Part shown: positions 1 through 17,141 of the stretch, piece by piece
How positions within the stretch are numbered: position 1 is the first letter of the stretch
Layout of the letters: each line of letters begins with the position of its first letter
Source of the DNA: Moringa oleifera
Taxonomy: Eukaryota; Streptophyta; Magnoliopsida; Brassicales; Moringaceae
NCBI GenBank assembly: GCA_021397835.1
Contig: JAJFZO010000433.1
Coordinates: forward strand, 248,001 to 312,000
DNA length: 64,000 bases
Direction of reading: 5' to 3'
The notes under the pieces: model-generated
What the model saw: the letters and a program-made list of their open reading frames with translations, nothing else
Databases searched by the model: none
What the model was told of the DNA's origin: nothing
Translations under genes and position numbers: made by a program

Positions 1-80
1 AAAGATTTGATTTTAACATGAGACATTGAAAGGAAAATGAAAATATTAGGAACCTTAACCTAAGGTTAAAAGTAACATAC

Positions 81-5327
<5,247 letters not shown>

Positions 5328-6411
5328 ATGGCGTTGAGGCGCTTTTTCGGATTTTCAGATGGTGAGCTGATGAGGTCGGATGCAAAACCTTGCTCCAGAT
5401 TGATGAGGCAGACAGCCGGGATTTTCACAGTTGGCGGAGCTCTAGGATTTTGGGTTCTCTGTAGATTACACTACGGTTTGTTTTTCTTGGTCTCTTAGTT
5501 ACTATGTGTTCATCTTGAATGTCCAGTACACAATAAGCTTCACTTCTCTCCTAGTTAGCTCAACTTCAAATTTGACTTGATTGATTATGTCTCTTTCTGT
5601 TTCTTCTAGAATGGTTCATGGTTCCTGTGCTATTAATATCCATAATTTGGAGCATCTTGCCCTATCTTTTCTTTTTGGTGTCCTGAAAAAGTTTTTCATT
5701 TATATTATCTGGTTACATTCACTATCTCAAATTTAATGTATATGTTCAAGTTAATTATTCTGAAGGCAGTTTTGTATAAGTGAATAATATTGGCCATACC
5801 AGTTGGATTGTGTTAATGGAAGACTAGATGTCTGTCAAATCCTGATCTTACTATATGAAGATTGCTCAAATGGATTCAGCAATTAGTTATGAATTAGATG
5901 AATTACATTGGTAAAATCAGCCTATTTTTTTTTTCTTACTTCTATGGAGAGATACTGAGACTAAACAACATCAAAGTATTGCCATTTATGTGTACTCTCT
6001 TATGCTTACATTAACAGGTTATTGAAATTTGTTTTAAGAACTTTAAGCAGGACAACACATTGAAATAGTATAATAATAAGCTTTCAAATTCTTATGCTTT
6101 ATCTACATTATCCTTGTTGTTTTCTCTCTATAAATCTTGTGACTATATTCGAGGAATACATAAACTTGCTCAAGGTTCTGTATTGTGGCATTCAGAGTTG
6201 CAACGTTTGTTTATTCGTACAGCTTACACGACAAATGCTGCAAAGTTCATGATGCTCTGATCATGCAGGTCCTAGAATTACCATTCCCAGAAGTCTTCGC
6301 TGGGCAGCTTGTGGAGCTGTTTCTGTAAGCTCAACAACTGCTTTGCTGGTTCGTCTGTTTAGTCCTGAATGTGAACCCCAAAACATAGCTGCATATGATA
6401 AAGGAACATAG
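5328..6411 (+). CDS. Small conserved-looking two-helix protein, function unknown (96 aa)
   Basis: Two coding exons, 5328-5475 and 6269-6411, joined within a Gly codon, give 96 residues from ATG to TAG. The start is the first ATG after the likely leader intron. The protein begins MALRRFFGFSDGELM, has a hydrophobic stretch around residues 31-47 (GIFTVGGALGFWVLC) and a second around 61-79 (WAACGAVSVSSTTALLV), with basic residues flanking both. This resembles small subunits of organelle membranes, possibly mitochondrial inner membrane, but I do not recognise a named family. The clean splice junction, consistent codon use and likely leader intron support a real gene. It is too split for simple ORF finding. 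Confidence 0.75.
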
Positions 6412-8894
6412 CACTTGGGGTATGTCTTTTTTCAAGAACTGTGCACTTTTCTTTCTAGAGTTTAACTTATTATATGTTCCAGATAAACGTTTAGTATTAG
6501 ATCGCTAGGTTGTGTTGAGAATAGATGCGAGATTCTCTTTTGGTCATGTCCTAACAGGTTCTCTTGGAGGTCCTGGTTGTGCATGAAATTTGTTTCCTTG
6601 CTTTAGTATAGCCATAGATCTTCAGCTTGCACAATGTTATGCTGGTTGCTAATAAGTTATAACCTGCAATAAGTATTCATGATACATTTGCTGCTTGAAA
6701 GTCATCATGTGAAGATGGAGACAGCCTCACTACAATTATCTAGTTCAGTAGTTCAATGGTTATGTAATAGGTGATACATGAACTGCTGTATTCTTGTACA
6801 ATGAAATGAAATAATGCCTAAAAGTCAAACTATGAAGTATCATAGTTTAATAATTGAATTAAAAAACATTGATGATGTGGAAGTCTGCAACCTAATCACA
6901 AATCAACATCATATTGACCCCTAAAGACAGTGGAATGCCACTAACCTGCTCTTAACCTGTACGGTTATTGTAGCATCCTCTTGATTTATCTAGCATAATG
7001 CCAGCACTTTGACCTTGCAAAAACCCCATCTTCCAATCATCACAGTTGAATCTGACCCATTTTTTGTTTGTTTTGAAGCCAAGATCCAACTTTAAGGGTA
7101 ATATTACCTCTTAGCCACAGGTTGAATTGGATGATGAAATATCCAGCATCCTCTTTCATGGCTTGCATGAATCTATTTTCTACTAAAGCAGGTGAATCGA
7201 GAGTACTTGTGCTTGCCCGCTCCTCTTGGTTGCCTGCTTGAAAAATGGTGGTATTCCTGTAGAGAGAAAAAAAATCCTTCTGTAATAGACTGAAACTTGT
7301 ACATCATCATAAGATATATCAACTCTTATGGTTGTTGATCAAGAAAGTAATGTCCACTTTACGAAAATATCACTTCTCTCTACAATAGAAAGGAGGACTG
7401 TAAAAGGAGTAACATTCATGGAAACACCACTAAGTTTTTTGGTGCGTGAGGGAGGAAAATGATAACCATGTTGCTGTGATAAATGCTAGGGTAGCTAAAC
7501 ATATTAAAACTTGATCCCATGATTAGCAATGCAGAGTTCTGATTCAATTGGATGTACAATGCTTAGAAAGTTGTATATACAAGATTTATTTATAGATTGG
7601 TGAGAAGGGAGACTTAATTAATGGGGAAAAGTGTTTAGGAAAATCAACTCAGTATCATCACTTTTCTTGCTGTTCTTGGTATCTCTTGCTATATTTTCCA
7701 CAGTAAGATGATTTTGGTATCTCTTGCTTTTTCCTTTTTTATTTGTGGACTTGCATAACTATGGAGTCTATTTGGTTATGGATACAAATCAGACCTTTTC
7801 TCTACAATAGAAAAAACAAAAATAGAAATCTTCAAGTTGTAGAGAATCCTAAACTAGTTCTGATACTAACTCCCACTTTCAGAGAGAGGGCAATGGAATT
7901 TATTACTATTTGGTTTTTAAGTGTGAAGGATATATATACTACTTGTATAGTTGCAAGGTATGAAATTCTTCTTATAATAAAGTAGCACAGAATTATTCTT
8001 AATATATGAAACAATCAATACAAAGGTAATGGAAAGATTCTGATCCAGGACATATTCTGCCATCACTCATAAAAAATCTTAAATTAAATTAAAAAAAAAT
8101 TCTTATGGGTATCAAAATGCTAAATCATCTCAAATTTAAAAATGTTTAATATTAAAAGAAAAAAAAAGAATGTCATCATAGTATGATGTTAATAATCTTT
8201 TCATTGACACTTATCCAATGATGTTTACATATATAGTATATGCCGACAACAAGGTGACTTTACATTATCAAGCACTGCAAAATTTACAACTTGCATTATT
8301 TAAGGATATGTCTTATGATATAAAATAAAGAAATTGCAGCCTATAGAGACATAGTTGAGGGTGCTGGGGTGCAATCAGAATTTGACACCTCATGTGCAGC
8401 CAACCTCCATGCATAACATGGTCTTACCCCTAATCCAAGGTAAATCAGTTTAAGCAAAACAATAAAAAAAAAAAAAACAGTGTTAACATTATTGATGTTG
8501 TGGATCACCACTATTTGAACAGCAAAAAGCAAGAGGGGGGTGGAGTGGAGGAGTCAGCTTTGTCCCTCGTTTTACATATGGAGATTTGTTAGGTGCCAGT
8601 GGCGCGACCTACCAAGAGCACTGCAAGAACTCAGGACAGAGGGAGGGGCTCATGTCTCAACAACAGATGATGTTACTGTCTCACAAAAGTCACAGGCAGA
8701 CAACCGCTTGCGATATGGCGCCACATCACTCCCTTATTCTCTAATGGAGCACCCAGCCACATGTCATGTCAGCATCCCATTATCTCTCTCTCTCCATTGA
8801 CACTTTCCTCTTCTTCACCACCGAATCCCTCCATGTCTCCGTTCCCCTCCCCTTCCAAACCTGAATAAAGGGACGAAACGAGAAAACGAAGGCC
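6412..8894. other. Intergenic, no gene seen
   Basis: About 2.5 kb between the small gene and the desulfhydrase gene. Scattered short ORFs on both strands show no family resemblance and no splice partners. The stretch is AT-rich, with A-runs near 8085-8170 and 8460-8480. The last 130 bases before the next ATG are C/T-rich on the sense strand, including a short CT run at 8782-8794, and probably form the leader of the downstream gene. Confidence 0.5.
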
Positions 8895-10274
8895 ATGGCT
8901 TCTCCTTCTCCCCCCCATACCCACCACCTGCATCACCACCGCAACATGAACAATGGCACAGATACTGGTATTAAGACCCGCCTAGCCAAAAAGCCGAAAC
9001 TTTCTCAATCTTTCATCACCGAATCCGAAATCCAATCCGAATTTTCCCACCACGACCCCACCGTTGCCCGCATCAATAACGGCAGCTTCGGCTGCTGCCC
9101 TGCCTCCATACTTTCCTTGCAACAACAGTGGCAGCTCCGATTCCTCCGTCAACCCGATCTTTTCTACTTCAACGAGCTCAAGCGAGGAATATTGGATTCA
9201 AGGATTACTATAAAGCAGCTTGTCAATGCAGAGCACGAGGACGAAATTTCCATCGTGGATAACGCCACCACAGCTGCAGCTATCGTCCTTCAACAGACAG
9301 CCTGGGCTTTTGCTGAAGGTCGCTTCCAAAAAGGGGACGCCGTGGTTATGCTGCACTATGCCTATGGCGCAGTGAAGAAGTCCGTCGAGGCGTACGTCAC
9401 TCGTGCTGGCGGGTATGTGATTGAGGTCCAGTTACCCTTCCCTCTTGCTTCCAATGAAGAAATCGTGGTGCAATTTAGAAGAGCGCTTGAGAGAGGCAAG
9501 GCTAATGGTAGGAGGGTTAGGCTAGCTGTGATTGACCATGTGACCTCCATGCCTAGTGTGGTTATTCCCATCAAAGAGCTGGTTAAGATTTGTAGGGAAG
9601 AGGGCGTTGACCAGGTTTTTGTTGATGCAGCTCATGGTATCGGGTGTGTGGATGTTGACATGAAGGAAATTGGCGCTGATTTTTATGCTAGTAATTTGCA
9701 TAAGTGGTTCTTTTGTCCACCTTCTGTTGCTTTTCTGTATTGTAGAAGGTCAAATAAGAACTCCGACTTGCATCATCCTGTGGTTTCCCATGAATATGGC
9801 AGTGGGTTGGCAATAGAGAGTGCCTGGGTTGGGACTAGGGATTACAGTCCCCAGTTGGTTGTTCCTTCCATTTTAGAGTTTGTTAATAGGTTTGAAGGTG
9901 GCATTGAAGGGATCAAGAAGAGGAATCATGATGCTGTGGTCGAGATGGGGCAGATGTTGGCCAAAGCCTGGGGCACAAATCTTGGGTGCCCTCCAGAAAT
10001 GTGTTCTAGCATGATTATGGTTGGGTTGCCTGCTTGCCTGGGGATTTCAAGTGAATCAGATACTTTGAAGTTAAGAACCCTTTTGAGAGATAAGTTTGGT
10101 GTTGAAGTTCCCATTTATTATCGAGCACCAAAGGATGGAGAGGTTGGTCCAATCACTGGATATGCTCGAATTTCTCATCAAGTGTACAACAAAGTTGATG
10201 ATTACTACAAGTTCAGGGATGCAATTAATCAACTTACTCAAGATAGCTTCACCTGTGCATCTCTCCTTGATTGA
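8895..10274 (+). CDS. LCD: L-cysteine desulfhydrase-like PLP enzyme (class V aminotransferase fold)
   Basis: Predicted to break L-cysteine into pyruvate, ammonia and hydrogen sulfide, a signalling gas in plants. One uninterrupted 459-residue ORF. The aminotransferase class V/NifS-like fold covers about residues 45-450. Seen: the cofactor-binding segment VDNATTAAA (121-129), the FVDAAHG motif (D244, H247) that packs on the pyridine ring, and SNLHKWFF with the Schiff-base lysine K270. The N-terminal 40 residues are His/Pro/Ser-rich and not clearly a transit peptide, so cytosol or nucleus is as likely as plastid. Length fits Arabidopsis LCD (At3g62130, from memory). Intronless, like many plant members. 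The alternative is a related PLP lyase with another substrate, because sequence alone does not fix the substrate. Confidence 0.9.
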   Translation: MASPSPPHTHHLHHHRNMNNGTDTGIKTRLAKKPKLSQSFITESEIQSEFSHHDPTVARINNGSFGCCPASILSLQQQWQLRFLRQPDLFYFNELKRGILDSRITIKQLVNAEHEDEISIVDNATTAAAIVLQQTAWAFAEGRFQKGDAVVMLHYAYGAVKKSVEAYVTRAGGYVIEVQLPFPLASNEEIVVQFRRALERGKANGRRVRLAVIDHVTSMPSVVIPIKELVKICREEGVDQVFVDAAHGIGCVDVDMKEIGADFYASNLHKWFFCPPSVAFLYCRRSNKNSDLHHPVVSHEYGSGLAIESAWVGTRDYSPQLVVPSILEFVNRFEGGIEGIKKRNHDAVVEMGQMLAKAWGTNLGCPPEMCSSMIMVGLPACLGISSESDTLKLRTLLRDKFGVEVPIYYRAPKDGEVGPITGYARISHQVYNKVDDYYKFRDAINQLTQDSFTCASLLD

Positions 10275-11729
10275 TGAGGTATGCTCTGCTCTCGCCATCA
10301 AGTTGTTCTCTTAGCTGCCAGACTGTTGACTTGTTTTTAAATTTCACTCAGGCTATTAACTATTTCTCAGCTTGAATCATTATCTCTTATGAGGGTCATC
10401 TGTTTGGTGGATTAACAAATGGTCAAATTTGGAAAAGTATTTGCAATTGCAGAGTTTATTCATGATATTTTTTTATTTATAGGGAAACTTGGGCAATTGC
10501 TTGTGGCACTCTTTCCATGCGATATATGCAATTTTCTGTTCATTGGTCAAATATAGATTCTCTTGCTGTGTTATTCTGACAGAGTACTGAAAAATAGAAA
10601 CATCAACTGGCAGGTAAACCAATGACTAGTGAAACTCTATCGGTAGAGAATTGATGATTTGATATATAATTGTAAAAGCAAATGAACATTATAACACAAA
10701 ATATTGGTGTCTGGGTTCCATTTTGTTGGTCTTTCTTTTCACCATGACATGTTCTTTTTCATCTGGCTGTTGTGCACAGTTAATGGTAATGAGAAGAGTA
10801 TGGTTTCTTTGTTTTTTTTTTTTTTTTATCTTTTGAAAATATTTCTAAATCATTATTAGAGATTCAAATGATTAAGAAATGGCTTTAGAAGAGTAGTTGT
10901 TTGCTTCCATGGAAACAACTTGTTTGTGCATATGCATGTGTGCACAGTCTACGACGCATCAGGCAGAAGACTTGTTGCCTAACTCTCGGTAACTGCATAG
11001 GTAAGAATTTGGATTGATACTGATAAAGTCTGTTGCATTGAACGATGAATTTGACTCGACAAAACTTTATCTGACTGGTAATTTTTTTTGTTTTTTTCTT
11101 TTTCTCTGTAGTTCAACATGGTGAAGTAGCAGGCATCTGATGAATAAACACAACACCCATGTAAGATTTGTAGTTCAGAGGGTGCAGTAGCAGTCTTCTG
11201 GTGAATAACAGCCATGTATTAATTTGCATGATTGGCTAGTTCTCATGGTTTCGGTACCATGATCTCCTTAAAAAATGATATCAGAGAACAAACTGTTGTG
11301 CAAAGGAGCATCTGCCTTCTTAGCTTTTAATGGTCTGAGTTTGTTATAAGAGAAACTTGTATGCTGGCCTCTGGGAGCTGTTCCTGTAAAATGTTAATCA
11401 GACTAATATCAACAATTTGTCATGCTTTTAACTCTTTGGCTGTGCGGAATGATTTGCTTACAAAATTGTGCTTCCTAGATTGCCCGTGGTGATCACTGAC
11501 CTAGTGATCAATCTGTGCCTGACCTTGAAATGAATCTCATCCGTTTAGTTTTGCACAATGATTCAACGGCCATCGTCGGCCCCTGAGTCCATGAAGTTTA
11601 GCAGTTGATTCCTTCTGTTTATGGGCGTTGGCTTGTTCGAAGCATCCTGGTGATGCTTCCTTATACCTTTGAATTTTGGGATTGTGTTTACAAATTCAAA
11701 AACGGTATTTAAGTATGTGAGAGAATTCC

Positions 11730-11765
11730 TTTAAAAAAAAAAAGGGGGGAGGGGGGGGGGGGGGA
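11730..11765. repeat. Poly-A followed by long G-rich run
   Basis: An A tract followed by an almost pure G tract broken by single A residues. It could form a G-quadruplex on the plus strand, and its length is a likely place for sequencing slippage. Confidence 0.9.
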
Positions 11766-12087
11766 GGAACTTTGGTATCCATAAGGAATTTCATGTGAAG
11801 AGTGATCATGACATTGAAGATTAGATGAAGTTTTCAAATTTAAATTTAACAATTTGAAAGCCAAAACACTATATTTAGTTCGATGGTGTTATGGATTTAG
11901 ATATATGATTTTGAAGTCAAAGTAATTTGAATGCCACTAAGTCCAATCACATCTAATCTGATTACGCCGAAGCTGACGTGGCATTATGACTTTACATAGC
12001 TAAGAAGCGTGTCTCCATCGACCTTAACAATTTACCCTCCCACCATCGCTCCTTAAAATAATTAAATAAAATTACCTGAATAACCCG

Positions 12088-12088
<1 letters not shown>

Positions 12089-12118
<30 letters not shown>
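12089..12118 (+). repeat. CT microsatellite in presumed leader/promoter of MUSTANG gene
   Basis: A near-perfect CT dinucleotide run about 1 kb upstream of the ATG, just before the probable leader exon that ends at 12255. CT-rich tracts close to transcription starts are common in plant promoters. Confidence 0.85.
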
Positions 12119-13082
12119 TGTGACCCTTGCACTGCCTTCCTCCCGGTGACAACCAAACGCCGGTAGGAATTGGGAATTGCGGATTGAGGATTGGGGACTG
12201 GAGACTGGAGACTGTAGGCATAGCTCTCTCCTTCATTCCCTCTCTCAACTCGAAGGTAAATTTTCAATCTCTCTCTTGCTGTTTTCCCTTATTATTTCGT
12301 GCTAGGGTTTTGTCGCCTAACTTACTCATCAATTTTGGTTTTCTCATTAATTCTCTTCTTCTTAATTTTTCAGGTCATTTTTCTCTTCTGCTGTAATATT
12401 TTCTCTCAACTTTTCCGGCTAATGAATGGCCTGTCATTTTACCTTCTTTCATCAATTTTAGCGCTTCCTTGTTTTTCCTGAACAAATGGAGAGCTACTTG
12501 TATTTCACTGAGTTCTTACTTCATTTTAGGTATGATCACTGAAATCGGAGTAATTGCAACAATTCGGTTGATAACTGTGTCAAAACAACAAGAAGACTGT
12601 GTTCGCTCTTTAAATATGTCTTTACAATGGCTTCTATATGCTGGTTTAATTGGGTGAAATTTACTTTCTTTATTTTTATGGGTGCTTAAAATCGTGAGCA
12701 AACAATCCAAGTTTTAATATTTTGTTTGATTTCTTGCCTGCATATCTCAGCAGCCAAAGTGAACTGTATGCTCTCCATTTTTTTAAAAAAGTGATATTAC
12801 TGTTACTAAGTCCAATAGTCTTCTCAAAGTTTCACATTTTCTTACTGCATATATTTCATGTTTCTTGAGTCTTAGGCAAAAATACAAAAAGTTGACATAA
12901 AAGAAAAGCCCACCTCTTAACTACTCTGCACACTTTCATTTTATGTTAGCACCTTAATTTTATGGTTCACATAGCATATGGACTTTGGGGCTATCTTTTA
13001 ATCCCCCAACCTTCACTCAACTTTCTCACTAAGTGAGAAGGTGAAAGTTTTTCTGAAACATACTCTGTAACCTTGACAGGAC

Positions 13083-15477
13083 ATGTCAGGCAAAAAAATT
13101 ATAGCAATTTGTATGTCAGGAGGTGAATTTGAGACTGAAAAGGATGGTTCGTTATCGTATAAAGGTGGTGATGCACATGCTATAGATATTGATGACGAAG
13201 TGAAGTTCAATGACTTCAAGGTGGAAGTGGCGGAAATGTTTAGCTGTAGTGTTGATACCATGACTATGAAATACTTCCTTCCTGGTAACAAGAAGACTCT
13301 TATCACAATCTCCAATGACAAGGACTTGAAGCGGATGATAAAGTTTCATGGCAATTCTGATACTGCTGATGTCTACATCATAATGGAAGAAACTGTTGCT
13401 CCTGATGTTTCCAACATGCCCGCTAGTAGGTTGTCTTCTTGATGTGTAAGCTGAAAACCAATTGTTACGTGCAGGTCTTTTGGTCTAACTTTGTGATTTT
13501 TATTTTTGTAGATCAAGTAGAACAACTTTGTCAGAAGCTGTTCCACAAATAGTTCCAATGGATGCTGTCGATGACATTATGGACGACACCACGCAACCTG
13601 ACATCGCACTTGTTGGCCATCTTGATGTTGTTGAGGATACCAATCATGTCACTGCACATATTGATGATGTGCATATTGGCATACCCGAAATTTCACCCTT
13701 ACTTCCTTTGGTCAGTTCCAATGATGAGAAGCATGCCAAAGGTGCCCAGCAGTGGCAGAATACCATCACAGGGGTGGGCCAAAGGTTCAGCAGTGTTCAT
13801 GAGTTTCGGGAATCATTGCGTAAATATGCCATTGCACATCAGTTTGCTTTTAGGTACAAAAAGAATGATAGTCATCGTGTGACTGTTAAGTGCAAAGCAG
13901 AAGGTTGCCCTTGGAGAATTCATGCTTCTAGGTTGTCAACGACTCAGCTAATATGTATCAAGAAAATGAATCCAACACATACGTGTGAAGGTGCTGTTGT
14001 GACTACTGGGCATCAGGCTACTAGGAGTTGGGTGGCTAGTATCATTAAGGAGAAGTTGAAAGTTTTCCCGAACTACAAGCCTAAGGATATTGTCAGTGAT
14101 ATCAAACAGGAGTATGGAATCCAACTAAACTACTTCCAGGCCTGGCGTGGCAAAGAAATTGCAAAGGAGCAACTCCAGGGTTCATACAAAGAGGCATATA
14201 ATCAGCTGCCCTTTTTCTGCGAGAAGATAATGGAGACCAATCCTGGAAGTCTTGCTACTTTCACAACCAAAGAAGACTCAAGTTTTCATCGTCTGTTTGT
14301 CTCATTCCATGCCTCATTGTACGGTTTCCTGCAAGGTTGCCGGCCTCTTCTTTTCCTTGATAGCATCCCCTTGAAGTCAAAATATCAAGGCACCTTGTTG
14401 GCTGCAACAGCTGCAGATGGGGATGATGGGGTATTTCCTGTTGCTTTTGCTGTAGTAGCTGCAGAAACTGACGATAACTGGCACTGGTTTTTACTGCAGT
14501 TGAAATCTGCATTATCAACTTCATGTCCAATGACCTTTGTGGCTGATAGACAAAAAGGTTTAAAGGAGTCAATTGCAGAGATTTTTAAGGGTTCATATCA
14601 TGCCTATTGCCTACACTACTTGACTGAGCAACTCGTTAAAGAGTTGAAGGGGCAGTTCTCTCATGAGGTGAAGCGACTGATGGTTGAGGATTTTTATGCT
14701 GCTGCTTATGCACCTACATCTGAAGGCTTCCAGAGATGTGTTGAGAGCATAAAAAGTATTTCTCTGGAAGCTTACAATTGGATCATGCGTAGTAGTCACC
14801 CTGAGCATTGGGCTAATGCAGTTTTTCAGGGTGCAAGATACAATCATATGACATCAAATTTCGGGGAGCTGTTCTACAGCTGGGCATCAGATGCAAATGA
14901 ATTGCCAATAACACAGATGGTTGATGTGATTAGGAGTAGAATTATGGAGTTAATTTATACGCGACGGGCAGATTCTGATCAGTGGGCAAGGAGGCTGACG
15001 CCATCTATGGAAGAAAAGCTGGAAAAGGACAGCCTAAAAGTTCGTTCACTGCAAGTGCTATTATCTGCTGGTAACACATTTGAGGTACGTGGTGACTCCA
15101 TTGAAGTGGTTGACATGGATCACTGGGAATGCAGTTGCAAAGGGTGGCAGCTTACTGGTTTGCCTTGCTGTCATGCAATTGCTGTCATTAGTTGCATTGG
15201 TCGGAGCCCATATGATTTTTGTTCCAGATACTTCACTGTTGAGAGCTACAGATTAACATATTCTGAGTCAATACATTCTATTCCATGTATAGACAGGCAT
15301 CTACAGAATGATTCTTCTCAGGGTGCAATCACTGTCACTCCTCCTCCCACTCGTCGCCCACCTGGACGGCCTACTACAAAGAGAATTGGGTCACAAGAGG
15401 TAATGAAGCGCCAACTCCAGTGCAGTAGATGCAAAGGTCTTGGGCACAACAAGTCCACTTGCAAAGAGTTATTGTAG
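13083..15477 (+). CDS. MUG: MUSTANG-type domesticated Mutator transposase with N-terminal PB1 domain
   Basis: Host gene derived from a Mutator-like transposase, probably a nuclear DNA-binding regulator. Exons 13083-13429 and 13512-15477 join in an Arg codon to give 770 residues. Order: PB1 domain (about 5-101), MuDR-type zinc-binding DNA-binding region (about 200-275), MULE transposase core (about 390-490) with acidic residues at D399 (FLDSIPLKS) and D461 (FVADRQKG), SWIM zinc finger (C656, C658, C669, H670), an AT-hook-like basic/Pro patch (about 730-740), and a C-terminal zinc knuckle (C753, C756, H761, C766). The PB1 plus transposase layout is that of the MUGB clade (Arabidopsis MUG5-MUG8). 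I saw no terminal inverted repeats near it, as expected for a domesticated gene. A leader intron (12256-13079) is likely. An active MULE is unlikely but not excluded. Confidence 0.88.
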
Positions 15478-17141
15478 AGTGTTAGACAATGTAAGTATTA
15501 TGTTTTTTGATAGGTGTTTCACGTTACCAGAACTGATCCATGTTTCCTTGCTGTGATTTTTTTATTGTATGTAGGACCTTCGCTGCTTCTGTTGATGATT
15601 ATGTTATTGAGTAGTGTCCATAGGAATTTGCGAGTTTGTAAGCAGAATTTCCTGATGCATATTCCGTTTTATGTGTGTGTGTGTATATATATGGACATGT
15701 GATTAGCACATAGAGGCCCCGAATATTTTATTGACAACTCCATGATGATGACCCTGTTGAACTGTGTAGTGGTTTGTTACAGGGCATAGACAAGGCAGAG
15801 CTAATATTGTCATTGATGAAACAAAAAAATGTGTCCTAGTGATCAGTAATAGTTGAAAGGATGACATTTTCAGTTTGGTCCATTTTTCAACCTATGCCAC
15901 TGTTGTCATCTAATGCTGTTTTTATGTTTGTTATGACAGGGATCAGATGGAGGATCAGACGCATCACATTCTGTACATCTAACATCTCTTTTGAAGCAAT
16001 TGAAAGGCATAGTGAAATCTGTGGTCTAGTGTTAAATAGCGAGGATGTTGGTTGCTGATGTATGTAATGGTAGCTGTATTTCTAACTTGAATTTCTGGGT
16101 AGTTGGGTGACAGATGATAAGCACGATGGTAATGGCAGGAAAGTATGTGTTAGCATTAGTTTGGAAGAGCTTTTCTATAGAGAAATGGGCTTTAGATTGC
16201 TGATGTATACCAAAGGTATGATTGATCTTTTTCATCCCTCAAATCACATGCCATGTGATTCAAGACAGCTTCCTTAGGACTTACCATTTCAGGGAAGGTC
16301 CACAAGAGCAGCGGGGTCTTTTTTTAAACAAAAAAAAAGAATAAAAATAAAAAAAGTAGTTCCTCTCCCTTTTGAACTAGAAGTTAAATACTATCAGTTG
16401 TGTAGGGTGCTTTATACATTTGGTCCTTGGCGTTTGACAAAGCACTTGCATGATTCAGCAAGTAGTCTTGTTATTACACATTAATGTGATATGGAGGGGT
16501 TCTTTTACATGGGTGGAGCATTCTCTCCAAGAACTAAAGTAGTGTTAAAAGAAAAAGGACGGTAGAAGGGAACAAAAGCAAGAGAGAAGGAAACAGTTTG
16601 TTTCACGAGCTGCTCTATTGCTGGGGTTTGGGTCTCTCTGACCGAAAGTGATTGAGTTGGCTGGAGAGAGATCTCTGCCTTGTCGCACTCAGAGATTCGA
16701 AGGGACAAGGGCTGCTTCTTCAGTGAACTGACGGGGATGCATATGTAGGCTGAAGACCATGGTAATCTATATATATATATAACGTCATTTAATCATAATA
16801 TAAACATATAAGACATGATTTAATAATAATAATAAGAAGAAGAAGAAGAAGAAGAAAAAGAAGAAAGATGGGCAAAATTGACAAGAGCAAGGAATTTTGC
16901 TTCTCCCTCTTCGTCCATAACTGCTGCAGCAGCCCTAAAGGGTAGCCACTAGCAAGGCAGCAAGCAGACTTGTCTCCCCTCCCCCTTCCCAGCGTGAATA
17001 AAGCAGATTGTTCCCATCCCAACCTAAACCCTAAATCCTTAATATTGCATACACAACTCCCAACCAAACACTCTCGCAACAACATCACCGGAATTTCCTC
17101 CCGTCCATCGCCACGCTCTCGGTTCCTCACTCCCGTCACCC
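15478..17141. other. 3' region of MUSTANG gene and intergenic DNA
   Basis: No gene recognised. The first 750 bases are probably 3' UTR or alternative 3' exons: splice-like acceptors occur near 15512 and 15941, but no coding continues. A TG/TA run lies at 15674-15690 and an AAG run near 16836-16865. A 67-codon minus-strand ORF at 16505-16708 has no recognisable family. Confidence 0.45.

Larger units (their letters stand above)
10275..13082. other. 3' region of desulfhydrase gene and 5' leader of MUSTANG gene
   Basis: No protein gene seen. It holds the desulfhydrase 3' UTR, a degenerate tandem duplication of about 55 bp near 11108-11217, a long A-then-G run at 11730-11765, a CT run at 12089-12118, and the likely leader of the next gene. 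That leader probably splices from a donor at 12256 to the acceptor at 13079, three bases before the ATG at 13083. Confidence 0.5.

Noticed and set aside
13083..15477. Active autonomous Mutator element
   Set aside because: PB1 fusion is diagnostic of the domesticated clade and no terminal inverted repeats were seen nearby.
16505..16708. 67-codon minus-strand ORF
   Set aside because: Too short, no recognised motif, no supporting promoter or splice sites.
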